From: Siphonodentalium dalli
Taxonomy: Eukaryota > Mollusca > Scaphopoda > Gadilida > Siphonodentaliidae
DNA length: 64,000 nt
Assembly: GCA_032622095.1 (NCBI GenBank)
Contig: CP136061.1
Location: forward strand, 194,686,369-194,750,368
Direction of reading: 5' to 3'
The translations under genes were made by a program, and so were the position numbers. Positions 50,406 to 63,300 of the stretch are shown one piece after another. Numbering within the stretch: the first letter of the stretch is position 1; every line of letters begins with the position of its first letter. Below the pieces are notes generated by a model that was not told the DNA's origin, made no database searches, and saw only the letters and a program-made list of their open reading frames with translations.

Positions 50406-51118
50406 AATGACTGTTGGCGTTAAAATAATGCTCATGCGATCCAAACGCTTGAGCGTTCTGCCAGATAAGAGCCCTGTCCGGACAAAGGGATAACACGCCG
50501 GTGGGTTTTAATTACAAATAAGATAGGTCAAGGATGTGTACATTATACAATAGAGTCCGCTGTCAGAATGTCCTCGATGAAAACATATCATGTGATAGAA
50601 TTCAGTGAATGGCAATCACTAACAAGAAAACCATAGTCAGAAATGGTAACGCCACCAAGATCGTATTATTAGCCATAAATATAAATCATAATATAAAATA
50701 TATTGGTTACATGAATGGACCGCCTCAGAATTCCGTTAAGATAAGTAATTCTTCAAATTATTACAATGAACTACGGCTTATAAATTACTGCAGGTTTCTC
50801 ATTCGCCACACCAGAATGCTTCTAAATGCGGATCAAAGCTAAGAGTGCGTGGCACAGCCATTGTTCATAGACATTTTACAGATAGCGAGAATGATGCATG
50901 CTGGGAACGAAAGCATCCACAGCAAAGCCATGTGCTTACGGAGGCATGCGTTTATTATAGGGGATTTATGGTGGGCCTATAAAACTAATTATAACTTTGT
51001 TATCTGTCATAGTTTATGCGTGAAATTTTAAACATATATACCTGGACATCTACCTTTTCCAGAATGTTGAAAAACATTTTCAGTTGCTCATCGTATTTTT
51101 ATAGACGAAATAGTCCGA

Positions 51119-51825
51119 AATTCCAGAAAATTGCGCTAACTGCTCAATGTTTTAATGTGTTACAAAACGTCTGATAAAAATAGTTCTATCGGGAATATTC
51201 ACACCATTTTTTTTTCAGAGAACATAGTGTAAATATAGTCCTATCGGGATATCGTAAAGGAGATTAATTAAACCCCTCAGACTGCCGAAACTGACGACAT
51301 TAAATTCGCTTTTTCGTGTCCCGCGGAAATGAAACTTGTCTGTCCATTGATGACGTTATTTATTTGACATAGTATTTTTTTCTTCTGTTGTATTTGAACA
51401 CTTGTTGCACGCGCAGGCTGCACGATCATAATAACTTCAACCGATTGTCTCAAATAAATTGTTATCAAAACGCAGGTTTATGGCCGCGGACATAAGCCGA
51501 TTAAGTGTAATGTAATTTATCCATGAACTTGACTGAAAAATTGTGATTCTATCACCATTAGCTACGAAAATGGGACCTCTAAACAGGCAAGTTTGATTTT
51601 CGGCGGACACGAACAAGCGAATGTATTGTCGGCAGTTTCGGCAGTCTGAGGGTTAATTAATCCCGAATTAAACGGAACTACTTTACGATAGTCCGATAGG
51701 ACTATGTTTACTCTATGCATGTTCTCTGAAAAAATAGTGTGAATATTCCCGATAGAACTCTTTTTATCAGACGTTGTGTAACACCTTAAAACATTGAGCA
51801 GTTATAGCGCAAACCGAAATGTGTT
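51119..51825. mobile_element. ~700-bp foldback element
   Basis: The arms at about 51125-51350 and 51580-51820 are inverted copies. Paired words include TTGCGCTAACTGCTCAATGT, ATAGTCCTATCGG, CAGACTGCCGAAACTG and TTCGTGTCC. Flanking this at 50685-50760 and 51900-51985 is a direct repeat (TATAAAATATATTGGTT ... CTCAGAATTCCGTTAA), so the foldback sits within a larger repeated context. Confidence 0.7.
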
Positions 51826-52229
51826 GTCTTGCAAGATATCCCACCGCTTTAGCTAAATTTACCTTCCTACAATATCCATAAAGAGGATCATATATTATAT
51901 ACCCACGGTTTTAATTATAGAATATAAAATATATTGGTTTCGCGAATGACCAACTCAGAATTCCGTTAAAATAACAATAACAACCAGCACCTATAACGAA
52001 CCGTTTTACTGGACTTGGCCTACTGGTCGCGTAGTTCCGACTTTTAAATAAACGGAATTTCCAACTCTATAAATAAAAGCCCCACAATGCATTCGCCCTG
52101 TCCACCACGCAATATCAAAATCTCAGCAGCTAGATACACCACAGGTGGCGTAATAAATGCTCTTTATTATTTCCATAACAGGAATACAGTAACAAACAAG
52201 ACAGCAGTAAAATAAATGGGGACAAAAAG

Positions 52230-52500
52230 TTAGTGTAATCATGTATGAAATTTCCAACTGTTAAAATTCTTTATAACAGTTGTGACTCCCACCCCCTCAA
52301 AATACCTCCATCATTCGATCCCCGTCCCCATCATAATGGGGACAATAATTACTAGTTGGGATACCAGGCAATGGTAACCATGTATTTTAACCTTTATGTT
52401 GTAGTGTAATAATGTATGAAATTTCCAACTACATGTGCATTAACTTTTTTTTACAAAAGTTGTGAATCATACACACTCAAAATCTAACTTCCACCCCCAC
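52230..52500. repeat. Partial units of the AAATTTCCAACT repeat
   Basis: ATGTATGAAATTTCCAACT occurs twice (about 52241 and 52412) with similar follow-on (TTTACAAAAGTTGTGAATC). This is related to the 5080 and 44300 repeats. Confidence 0.6.
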
Positions 52501-52883
52501 CCCACTACACTGTCCCTTCCACTTAAAAACATTCTGGAGATCAAGTTGGCCACAGGTGTTCAGTTATTATACCCCACGTGTCTTGGACTGTTGCCAAATT
52601 CACAGTGCTCCATTAGAGGGCCTGCTTGGACTGTTGCCAAATTCACAATGTTAACTGCAGAGAGGTTGTATGTTATTGGAGACGTTCTAATATGACAATA
52701 GGCTGGCCTAATTAACGAACCATGCACAGCTAAATACACACAAGCAACTTTTAATCTTCAAATAGATACAATTGTCGGCCTCCAAAATTCAATATACTTT
52801 CTTATATACAAACAAACATTGAACTCATACCATTGTTTCACTTAACCAAAATAGCGAATTTCCCCAAAAGAACGCATATAGAC

Positions 52884-52895
52884 TGCGCATGCGCA
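52884..52895. promoter_or_regulatory. NRF-1-type palindrome
   Basis: TGCGCATGCGCA matches the NRF-1 (alpha-Pal) consensus exactly. No first exon can be identified nearby, so its use as a promoter is unproven. Confidence 0.25.
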
Positions 52896-53445
52896 ATTAT
52901 ATTAAAATACCCACAATACACTTCACGAGGCTCACAATGGGTTATAATATTTGTTTTCCAAATTTGTTTTATCTTCAACTAAAAACAAATAGTCTATCGA
53001 AATAACTTTCAAATTAATATTACACGTTTCTATAAATAAGCAAATTAGTATATATAAACAAAGCGTATTTCATTAATATTTGACTTCAAAAAATACTCGG
53101 AACACAACTGTAAATAAACTAACTTGAGACTCTCAGTCACTCACACCGTCACAGTCTCAGTCTCACTATCGAGCTGACACTCAGAACAGCATCCGAAGCC
53201 GGAAATTTGGAAATTCGCCATTTTTCTTCAAACAATTTTATTCTTTACAAAATACAAATTATCGGGTTAACATAAAACCATTCAAAAATTGAAACAAACT
53301 TAAATAATAAATAAATTAAACCATAAACTCTTACCATAATTACAGAAAATAAAAGATGGCCGTTACTACAAAAAAAACAGACATGCGCACTCCAATTAAA
53401 ATTACCCATAATTCAGTTCACTACACCAGGGGCTCCCAACAGGTT

Positions 53446-53935
53446 ATACAATATTTTCAGGCTATCAGATTATTTATATTTTCGACTTTAAGTTTACAAT
53501 TTGAGCCTGTCCTCACTCTATCGATACGATTTATCATAAACATATTATACACCAGTGGCGTTAACTTTACAACTTCGGCATCTACGTGATTATATCGGTA
53601 CGATTCAGTAAGGTACAAACAATCTCCATAAAATACCCACAATTCAGTTCACTACATGCAGGGGCTCCCAATAGGTTATTCCCATTTATTATGGGCTCCC
53701 AATAGGTTATACAATATTTTCAGGCTATCAGATTATTTATATTTTCAACAACATATTATTACACCGGTGACTTTAAGTTTACAATTTGAGCCTGTCCTGA
53801 CTCTATCGATAGGATTTATCATATTTTCATAAACGTATTATACACCGCTGGCGTTAACTTTACAATTTCGGCATCTACGTGATTATATCGGTACGATTGA
53901 GTAAGGTACAAACAATCTCCAAGAATACATTCGCC
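53446..53935. repeat. Direct duplication of ~190-230 bp
   Basis: Two units (about 53446-53640 and 53700-53935) share ATTTTCAGGCTATCAGATT, TTGAGCCTGTCCT, GGCGTTAACTTTACAA and GGTACGATT. The second carries a small insertion. Confidence 0.85.
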
Positions 53936-54756
53936 CTGTACTCCATGCGATATAAAAAAAACAAATGCTAGAAACACCACACTAGGTGGCGTAATAAAAT
54001 AAGTTGACATAAAATACGCACGATCATATTAAATCACAAAGGTGAAGGTCTCATGAAACCTCTTAATTACACGATGCGAAATGGAGTGAACTATACCAGC
54101 CCCATTGGGTACTATATACTCGCGTAGTCAACGACAAGACATGCTCCATTTATTATATTTCACCGAACAATTCGAACTTGTTGCTTTGTTACTACATAAC
54201 CGTATCCTACCAACACACCAAATGCTGGACAGTTCAAATTCCCTTCCTAGGACGTTAATAGAAATAATGTACCACTCGTTTTAATGAGAACAAAATATGA
54301 TTATCAACTTACCGATAAACGGTTTAAGAGAAACATATATGTAATGCCGCAAGAGTGTGTTAAAATCGAGTTCAACAAACCCAAACGCGCAGTATTTAGC
54401 TTTTGCTTTGAATGCACGAAAACCAGAAACTGTACTACAAGGTGAAGTTGCCACTTCGCAAATTGACGTCGTTCCTGTGAATTTTTTTTTCACAGTAATG
54501 TTTTAATTTTATTTGGACACGCCTAAGTAAATTGGTGGACACATTTATGTATATCTGTTTTCGAGATTGTTGCGTCTGTTTATTGCTTTTTACATGCTAG
54601 TTTGTGTAGTATAGTGCTAAATTCAGCACGATACTATATTATAGCTAGTGGTGTCAGAAATCAGCTCTCGACCAATCAGAATATAGAACGATGATGTCTA
54701 ACCTAACAAAACAAGGGTACACGACGTGTAGTCGGTCACTGCATGGTTCAGATTAA

Positions 54757-55232
54757 AGGTACTCAATCCGATCAGAGGGTCCCCATCTCAACAGATTCCA
54801 ACAACAACAATCCGATCAGAGGGTCCTATATTACTATTTCTTTGGCTTTTGGGGTAAAAAATATCTGATTCGAGTCGAGGAACCCACCAAAAAAAGCTCA
54901 GTGTTATTAGATATTGATTTTTTAAATTTGTTATTTTCTCGAGATGAGTACTAATAATTGCCTTCAACTTCGTAATATGCTCGAGATGTGTACACCAAAA
55001 CACTATTCAAACAGACAAGGATGGATAACTCTAAAATCAAGTGGTAATAATAACGCAATTTTGACTGTATTCTGGGACAGAAAGTTTTCCCGATAATGAA
55101 AAATAATAGATTTCTAAAATCGATATCTAAAAAATCTGAGCTTTGATGGCTTCCTCGACTCGAATCAAATATTTTTGACCCCCGAAGCCATTGAATTAGT
55201 AATTGAGAGGAGTTTTATCGGATTGAGTACCT
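54757..55232. mobile_element. TTAA-type MITE (AGGTACTCAA family), 476 bp
   Basis: It has TTAA on both sides with TIRs AGGTACTCAATCCG / CGGATTGAGTACCT, and is well preserved. Confidence 0.9.
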
Positions 55233-55488
55233 TTAAGATTCATTTTAATTCTTCCATACTACATACCGGTACATGTATATGTGCATACCATGAAACCATG
55301 AACTCACATCACCTCAGACGATAAATGTGAAATAATAATTACGCATGCAGGAAAACAATTAGCTCTTTCAATGTTTCATTTGGCCAAAATGTGACAGATA
55401 AATTTACACAATTTTCGAATTTTATTTGGTTTGGTATTTGAAATGGTAATTTTTCTCTAATACTAAGAGTTCCAATGATATTTCTTGA

Positions 55489-56005
55489 TATATTGTTTTC
55501 TGATATGGGCTATAGTGATGGACCTTCAAGTAATACGCGGTATATTGTTTTCTGATATGGGCTATAGTGACGGACCTTCAAGTAATACGTGGTATATTGT
55601 TTTCTGATATGGGCTATAGTGATGGACCTTCAAGTAATACGCAGTATATTGTTTTCTGATATGAGCTATAGTGATGGACCTTCAAGTAATACGCGGTATA
55701 TTGTTTTCTGATATGGGCTATAGTGATGGACCTTCAAGCAATACGCGGTATATTGTTTTCTGATATGGGCTATAGTGATGGACGTTCAAGTAATACGCGG
55801 TATATTGTTTTATGATATGAGCTATAGTGATGGACCTTCAAGTGATACGTGGTATATTGTTTTCTGATATGGGCTATAGTGATGGACCTTCAAGTAATAC
55901 GCGGTATATTGTTTTCTGGTATGAGCTATAGTGACGGATCTTCAAGTAATACGCGGTATATTGTTTTCTGATATGGGCTATAGTGATGGACCTTCAAGTA
56001 ATACT
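55489..56005. repeat. 52-bp minisatellite, ~10 units
   Basis: The unit starts TATATTGTTTTCTGATATGG and ends AAGTAATACGCGG. Units differ by one to three bases (for example GGGCTATAG/GAGCTATAG). There are no spacers, so this is a tandem array and not a CRISPR. Confidence 0.95.
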
Positions 56006-56140
56006 ATACGCGGAATACAGTGATCGCCAATAACATTAAATGAGCAAATCGAGCATTACGCTCAAACAGACGAGTTTTGTTCCATCGCCCGGTCTTTATT
56101 GACAAATATAATGGTTCGCCGTCCTATATCGGATGAGATC

Positions 56141-56661
56141 CAGGGGGGGGGGGGGGGGGTGGGGTCGGAAAAAAATTTCAGGCACGTATGGCATTTTTTC
56201 CCTTTCGATCATTTTTTGTACCCACCCACCCCCACCGCCAAATTTTTTTTCCGTTTTCGGCAGTTTTTTCCGACCATTTTTTGACACCCACCCCCCTTTT
56301 AACACTAAAACAGAGATTTTCGGGGGGAAATTCACTGTAAACAGCTGTATATGAATTTCTGTGCATACTATTTATCATGGATGTTAACATGGACATGTAA
56401 ATAGAAATGAGTCATTTTGAGGTCATTCGGTCAAAAAAACATGGCTGCCAGCGGCCATCTTGGATTTCAATATTTGCAACAAAATACAACACGATAACTG
56501 CCTGCAGTCAGTTTACCAGTTAGAATTACATTATTTCTCTCATTCAAAGTGGTTTTGAAGCCCAACTCATTGCCAAAACACTAAAAAACAAGTAGGAATT
56601 TTTTTTTTAGTCGCGGAAAAAATTGCTTGTTGGTGGCTTTGACCACCCACCCACCCCGACA
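56141..56661. mobile_element. hAT-like MITE (CAGGGGG family), second copy, right end truncated
   Basis: It matches 43146-43695 closely through CACCCACCCACCCCG, then stops before the final inverted end. A chemically similar but different CCACCCACC/TTTTCCG stretch follows at 56980-57095. Confidence 0.8.
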
Positions 56662-57433
56662 CTGCATTATCTAGACTATGAACAACTAGGGTATGCGCTC
56701 AGTCTACCATCTGAAATCATGACGGTCTGCGAAAAATAAAATAAAACATTTTTATGTTTACCCATACCATAGTACATAGTATGGTAAACATAGTGTCGTT
56801 GTCCGGATTGACCACTCGTCGTGTGTCCGGCCGTCCGTCCGTCTGTCCGTCCGTAGACACTTTACGTGTAATGCGATAACTCAAACATTTTCTACCTGAT
56901 CAAAACCAAATTTTGTATATGGGGTTTTCAGCCCAAAATACAGATCGAGTTCAAATATGGGTTTGATCCGGCCACGGGGGATCCACCCACCCAATTTCTT
57001 CCGTTTCCGGCCTTTTTTTCCAGGCAATTTTGGACACCCACCCTTTTTTTCCGTTTCAGGAAGTTTTTTCCGGTCAGTTTTGGACACCCACCCCCCTTAA
57101 ATTTGAGAAAAATTATCAATTGAGCAACCAAATAGCTGATTATCCTGCATTATCATAATTTATTGCGCGATATTTGAATATAACAGTGCATAATGAGATA
57201 ACTATACTATTTGAATTTATCATATAAGTGTCATTAATCAAGAAATGTGTCAACATAATCACATTTCTAGGGATATATAGGCAGAGTGCCAAGGTTTTTA
57301 TTAACATTCATTTTCATAATATATAGTCACATGATCTAGTCACATAATCACATTTGAGTATTCTACAGAATATATGGTACCGGTACAACAAATTTCAGAT
57401 TATTTGATATTTTGATATTTGCTATGTGATATA

Positions 57434-57574
57434 CAGTAATGCCCTAATTAATCGACTCCATAACCACAGCAGAATAATGGGTAATTTAATTTTAATTTAG
57501 TCTTCTGACTAAATCCTGAAAAATCACCCATTATTCTGCTGTGGTTATGGAGTCGTTTAATTAGGGCATTACTG
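57434..57574. mobile_element. Hairpin MITE (CAGTAATGCCC family)
   Basis: It has TA on both sides and ends CAGTAATGCCC/GGGCATTACTG. Arms pair nearly throughout, with a short AT loop. Confidence 0.85.
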
Positions 57575-60319
57575 TATTGCTGGAATCAAATTGTTTATCA
57601 AAACATGTGCAAATACAACTGTTCATCCCAGTTCATCCCAGTTTGAAGAATAATGCTAATACCAAACATAACCATGATATACATGAGTGAATCTTCTTGG
57701 GGCATCTCAGAAACCAGAACTGAGGAAACATGTTATAGCGTGTAATGGCAGGCTGGTAGCCACTGCCGGAAGTAATAGGCTTCGTAATAATTGGGAATAA
57801 TATGGATGGATAGCCCAATTTCACTTTTTTATTGCTCACGATATCAGTGACGATAAAATCTTCGTTACTGTGATTAACATTACAAGATGATCCACATTAA
57901 CATGGAAAACAATGTGAAATTGTTCAGGCTGGCCTTCAATTTATTTGTTAAGATTTTATGTTTTACGTTGTCAAAAGTCTATTTTATTCCATTATTTATT
58001 ATATCTTTATTTCCATGTCACATATGGTCAAGTGTGCTTTCATTTTATTGATTATTTTCAGCTGAGTTCTGCATAGTTATTCTTATTTTGTTGTATCAGT
58101 AGATGGAATCCTGATTAAATTTTATTTTTCCAATAGCGCAGTGTCTAGTTCTATCAAGTTGAATTTGGGTTATTGTTGGCCATTGTGCAACTGATCCAAC
58201 TTCTGATAACCTCTATATGTAGTATAGCATTAGTATTAACTATATATGACCTGTTTCTGTTCAAAACACATCAAAATAAGACTCAATAGCAGGAATGGAA
58301 AACAAATTTGGCATATGGAAAAAACAGTTTTTTGGACCCACGAGACACCCACCCACCCCATCATACGTGCCTGGAAATTTTTTCCGCCCCCCCCCCTGTT
58401 ATTACTGGTTATTATGTACATTTGACATATACTACTTTAGATCATAACAGTATACTCTATAATTCAACATTAAAACATTATGATTCTGATCATAACAATT
58501 TACTATCGCCAAGGGATGGGTTAAACATCTGCCGATCGTGATAGGCCTCTCGTTCATTGCATATTTTTATTTTTGGCAGCCATTTGCAGAACTATATTTG
58601 TATCACGTGAAGGACCAAAACAACATAAAACAACATAACTATTATTCAACCACGTTTTCAATAATCTGGCAGACACTCAATACTGATTCATGTTTTCAGA
58701 CATTATGTAGTTTTATGGTTATTTTTCATAAAACAAAATAGTTCTTCAAATGGCTGCCAAAATCTAAAATATGCAAGCAGATGGTAGACTATCGACCTAT
58801 TTAAAGAAATCTGGGTTTAAAAAAAATCTAAAATCTATAGCATACATTGGTTATAAGGGATACTGATTTTTCATTCAAATTAATAGTTTGAAATTGAGAT
58901 TTTGGGCGCCTTCTTAACAATAGTATGCCGAATAAGCAAACACGAGCTGCATGCATGCATGAAATGCTTTCATAATGGAATTAATGTCAACTTTCATAAC
59001 TGTAGACAGACACGTATAGGCGTACTTCATACTGCATGCATTTAAACATAAAACCATTGAAAGATATGTATCACACCCATGCGACTATTGAATTACCATC
59101 TAGTATAACAACTTCCTGGTTCGCCTGCCTGAGTGGTTTTTAATTGGTGGCATTCCAAAACACGATCGAATGAAGGATAATCTATAGGTGCATTATCCGC
59201 AGGCATTTCAGTTGAATGCTTGTCAGAGGTATCGTCCATATATGGAGCTTTTTATTATTCATGACTTCCATATATGGAAATGCTACTCCAGAACGTTGAC
59301 CTGTAGCACTAATACCACGGAACCGGACCCTGTGGATCCAATATGGCCGCGATGTAGAGCCCGAAGCCGCCATCGCACGCCGCCGTCGCCAGCCATATTG
59401 GCCACAAGCCGCCACCAGCCATATTATCTCTAACGCCAGCCGCATGAAAAAATCTCCGCCGCCGGAATTGTAAAATGGCTGAGCCATGTGCATGGACTTA
59501 TATGTTAAGGACAACTGTACTGCGAATAGCAAATAACTAACCCGCACTGCCTAATATTGGCATACTCGTATGGACACGGTATGGTTGTTACACTATCAGA
59601 ATACCCGGGGCCTCTCATTGTGGAATAGACTATTTCAATGCATGCTTTCATATAACGGAGTGGGAACATCCATTCAGTATTGAAAGGGTTTAACGTATAA
59701 ATTATTTAATTCGACACGATCTCAGTCTCAGACATCGCTGACATTTGTCAATATATGCACATAACCTGTAGAAGAGAATAGAAAATAGTTTGAAATATTA
59801 TATATCGATACTATCGGATTCAGCATTCAATGATGCATGCATATATCGCAAGATGCCAGTGATGATTAGCCGTCTGAAGTCGACAGAAGTCCCAATGTAA
59901 GTTATACCGATTATATAGATGGGAAACTACATAGTACATCACTGCGAGTCCTTTACTGAGTCCTTCGTGTATTTCGCCATAATGGAAAAGCCCAACACCA
60001 AAATAATACGCATGGTCTGGAATTATACGGGTTCACAACAAACGCCAAAAACAAGCGGGTGTCTATAACCGGGGATTGGGAAAATTTCGGAAGCGAAATA
60101 CGCAGAATGATAACGTCTCAGCCGGCTGAGCCGCCATATTTCGTCAGCCACGAACGTCGCGACTGAGCCGGCTTAGCTAGATAACCAGCCACCAAAATTG
60201 GTTGAGCCAGCCGTGAAAACTATTTGTCGTGGCTTCGGGGTCTACCGCGATGGAGGGTCAGGGCGTATTATATGTATTCGGTCGGTATACAGTTGTCGGA
60301 ATCACTGAACTAAATGGTT
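57575..60319. other. Spacer, no gene supported
   Basis: Contents are an end fragment of the hAT-like MITE (58335-58398), AT-rich sequence, and two GC-richer patches with repeated CCGCCATATT / CCAGCCATATT words (59325-59440, 60120-60230). A 121-codon minus frame at 59182-59547 covers the first patch. It shows no domain and overlaps repeat words. Confidence 0.45.
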
Positions 60320-63300
60320 TTAGGGTCAACCTAGAAAAAATTTGGACTAAGTTGGTTTTTATATCATTTTGAAGAGGAAGCTCTCCTCTATAACATATCC
60401 AAAATCCGCTAAAATCCGCTTTGAGCAATTTTTGTAATTCAAGATGGCGTCCAAGATGGCTGCCATTTTCCTATAAGTCAGCTCGATGCAATTATAGTGA
60501 GAACATCTTGTCATATGTATACACTTGTATACATTTTTGTGAAGCTATAACATAACGCCATCTTTATGTGCCACAATTGAAACTTCCCGTCCAAGATGGC
60601 CGCCAAAATTGCGACCGGAAGTGGAATTCATACGTTTTTACTAATACTTTTAAGATAAGTTTCTGAGGTCTTGAACTGGTTGAGAATTGTGACTCTATTT
60701 TGTATATATAGCATGTTAACTGACCATTGGAACAATGAAATATGCTGTTCGTGGGGGTCCACACCCTTCCGATCACTCAAAAATTCGATTTTACAAAACG
60801 CGGTATAACATTTTACAAAAGATCCCCTTTGTGATTCTGGTCACATTTCACCAAGAAGTGGGAAGAACTGTGCAATGTAAGTGATCCATTCTATATCTTA
60901 TTGATATTCGAACTGAATGGTACCAAAATTGTCACTTTGGCTCAAAATGACCGCCAAAATATGGAAAAATGTTAATTATTATCCCAACGTGCCATGCAAC
61001 CGCTTACAAGTTATGGTGATGTACACAAATGGCTATTCCGTATTATATACATTGAATACCAACATTTCTTATGCACCTTGATTAATTTTTACTATTTACC
61101 ATTCTGAAATCACCAGAATTATGGGATTTTTCTATCACAAACAGCATCAAACTCGGCAAAAAATCACTATCTTTAGTATCAAAGGTTCTTTTTATTTTGA
61201 TATGCCTTAAATATGACATAGTGTGGTGTTTTAGACAATATTACTCAAGATTAAATGCAAAATGGCAACCAAATTTAGTAAAAAGTTTATATTCCGAACA
61301 TTATTCTCGGCTGTTCCGAAATGGTAGCAAATTGTGACTCACTTGGTTATTAAAGATGCTACTTAATCAATGGACAACTTAATCTTATATTATGGTTGTC
61401 CCAAAACCTTATGGGGCACGACAAATTAATTTTAAGGGATGCAGTATGAATTTTGCCGAACACCTCTTTTGGGATTATGTCCATGTTTTTTACGGAAACG
61501 GACGGAACGTTGAACCTGAACTGACAGGTATCATATTATGTGGCTACTCTGGCCCATTAGCATCAAAATTGATTAACTTATAAACTATTGTCAGGAAAAC
61601 CGTTTTCTTCACATTGCATATAAAACGCAATTAATGTGGAGAACACTCCACTCTGATATTACCTCTATCGATTAACATATCCTTGAGTTATTGTGGAAAG
61701 TGATAGTCACACAAAGGTGCACCAGTACAAATCACACATGAGCATGCAGTCACTCCATATATACATACATGAATACCACGTAAATGGCCATGTGCCACTC
61801 GCTGTATAGACATACACCTCACCCATTACCATACAGCCACAATTGGGTTTACCCATACACCAACTCATGGTCATATAGCCGTGAATAACATTGCAGACAC
61901 ACCAGGTATACTCCCACACATCACATGACCTGTATACATATTCACTACATAAATGAACACAAAGTGACCTCTTGTATACCTATTCGCCTAACCATATGCC
62001 ATACAGTCACTCCATGTATATGTATTTGCCACATCCATAGCTATACAGCCACTAAATATATACATATACACCTCACCGATGACCATACAGTCACTCCATA
62101 CATGTTCGCTACATATATTACTTCTTGTATATCTATTTGCCTCACCGGTGGTCACACAGTCTCACTCCCTGTATATATACATATTTGCGACACCCATGGC
62201 CATATAGCCACTCAAGATATACATATACACCCAACCCAAAACTATAGAGTCACTCTATGTATATACATATAACCTCACAAAAGTGGCCTTACAGCCCTTC
62301 TAGATATATCAATGTCTCGTACCGCGCATACGGCCATTCATACACTCCAGACTTGCATATACACCTGACCCATGACATTTCAGCTTCTCGCTGTATACGC
62401 ATAAACCAGATTCGTGATCATTGTCACTCCTTGTATATCAATTCACCCCACCATTAATTTTGTCATACTGTCAATCCCCATATACATATGTACATATTGG
62501 CCGTGCCATGGCCATGTAGTCACTCATGATATACATATACACCTCACCCATGACACAGCGTCACTCCGCGTGTGTATATATACCTCACCAATGGCCATAC
62601 AACCCTTATATATACCAATACCCCGCACACACGGCCATTCGTACACGTCAGACTTGCATATACAGCTCAATCGTGACAATTCAGCCACTCGCTGTATACA
62701 TATACACCCTCTCCACGAGCATTCAGCTAGTTACTGTATTCTTGTACACACCACCAAAGACAATACAATAGTACATATTAACATATACATCCCATCCATC
62801 ACCATGAGGTTGCTCTCTATATACACTAGCCGCCAATGGCCATCAAAGTGTACTCCAGGTATGCATATACACTTCAACAATGACCGTGCAGTCATTCCGT
62901 GTATACATATACACATTGCCCATAACCACACAACCACACCCTATTTATACATACACCCATCCATTACCATACATCCAACATGTGTATATATATACACCCG
63001 CCCATGACAATACATCCACCCAATGTACATATGTACAGCCCACCACTGACCACACAATCACTCCATGTATACATACAGGACAGTGTAGCTGCTCTCGTTA
63101 TGACCATACACCACTTCAATGACCAGACAGCCACTCACTGTAAACATGTTCACATCACACATCAGCATACAGCTACTCCTTATATACATCTCACTATGGA
63201 CATCCCATCCATGACCATATAGTCACACATTGTATAACTATTCACACCATTCATGAATACAATAGTTCCATGTATACCTACTCACATCGCCTATGACCAG

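Noticed and set aside
53356-53589. ATGGCCG start with downstream 77-codon frame as a small gene near the NRF-1 site
   Set aside because: Most of the frame lies inside the 53446-53935 direct duplication, and the second unit does not keep it open.
54313-54474. Possible minus-strand exon (54 codons) ending at a consensus GTAAGT
   Set aside because: The donor is good, but the acceptor side has an A-rich and not pyrimidine-rich tract. There is no recognisable domain and no partner exon nearby.
55489-56005. CRISPR-like array
   Set aside because: Repeats are contiguous 52-bp units without unique spacers, in eukaryotic DNA.
59182-59547. 121-codon minus-strand frame in a GC-richer patch
   Set aside because: It overlaps repeated CCGCCATATT words, shows no domain, and has no splice or promoter support.
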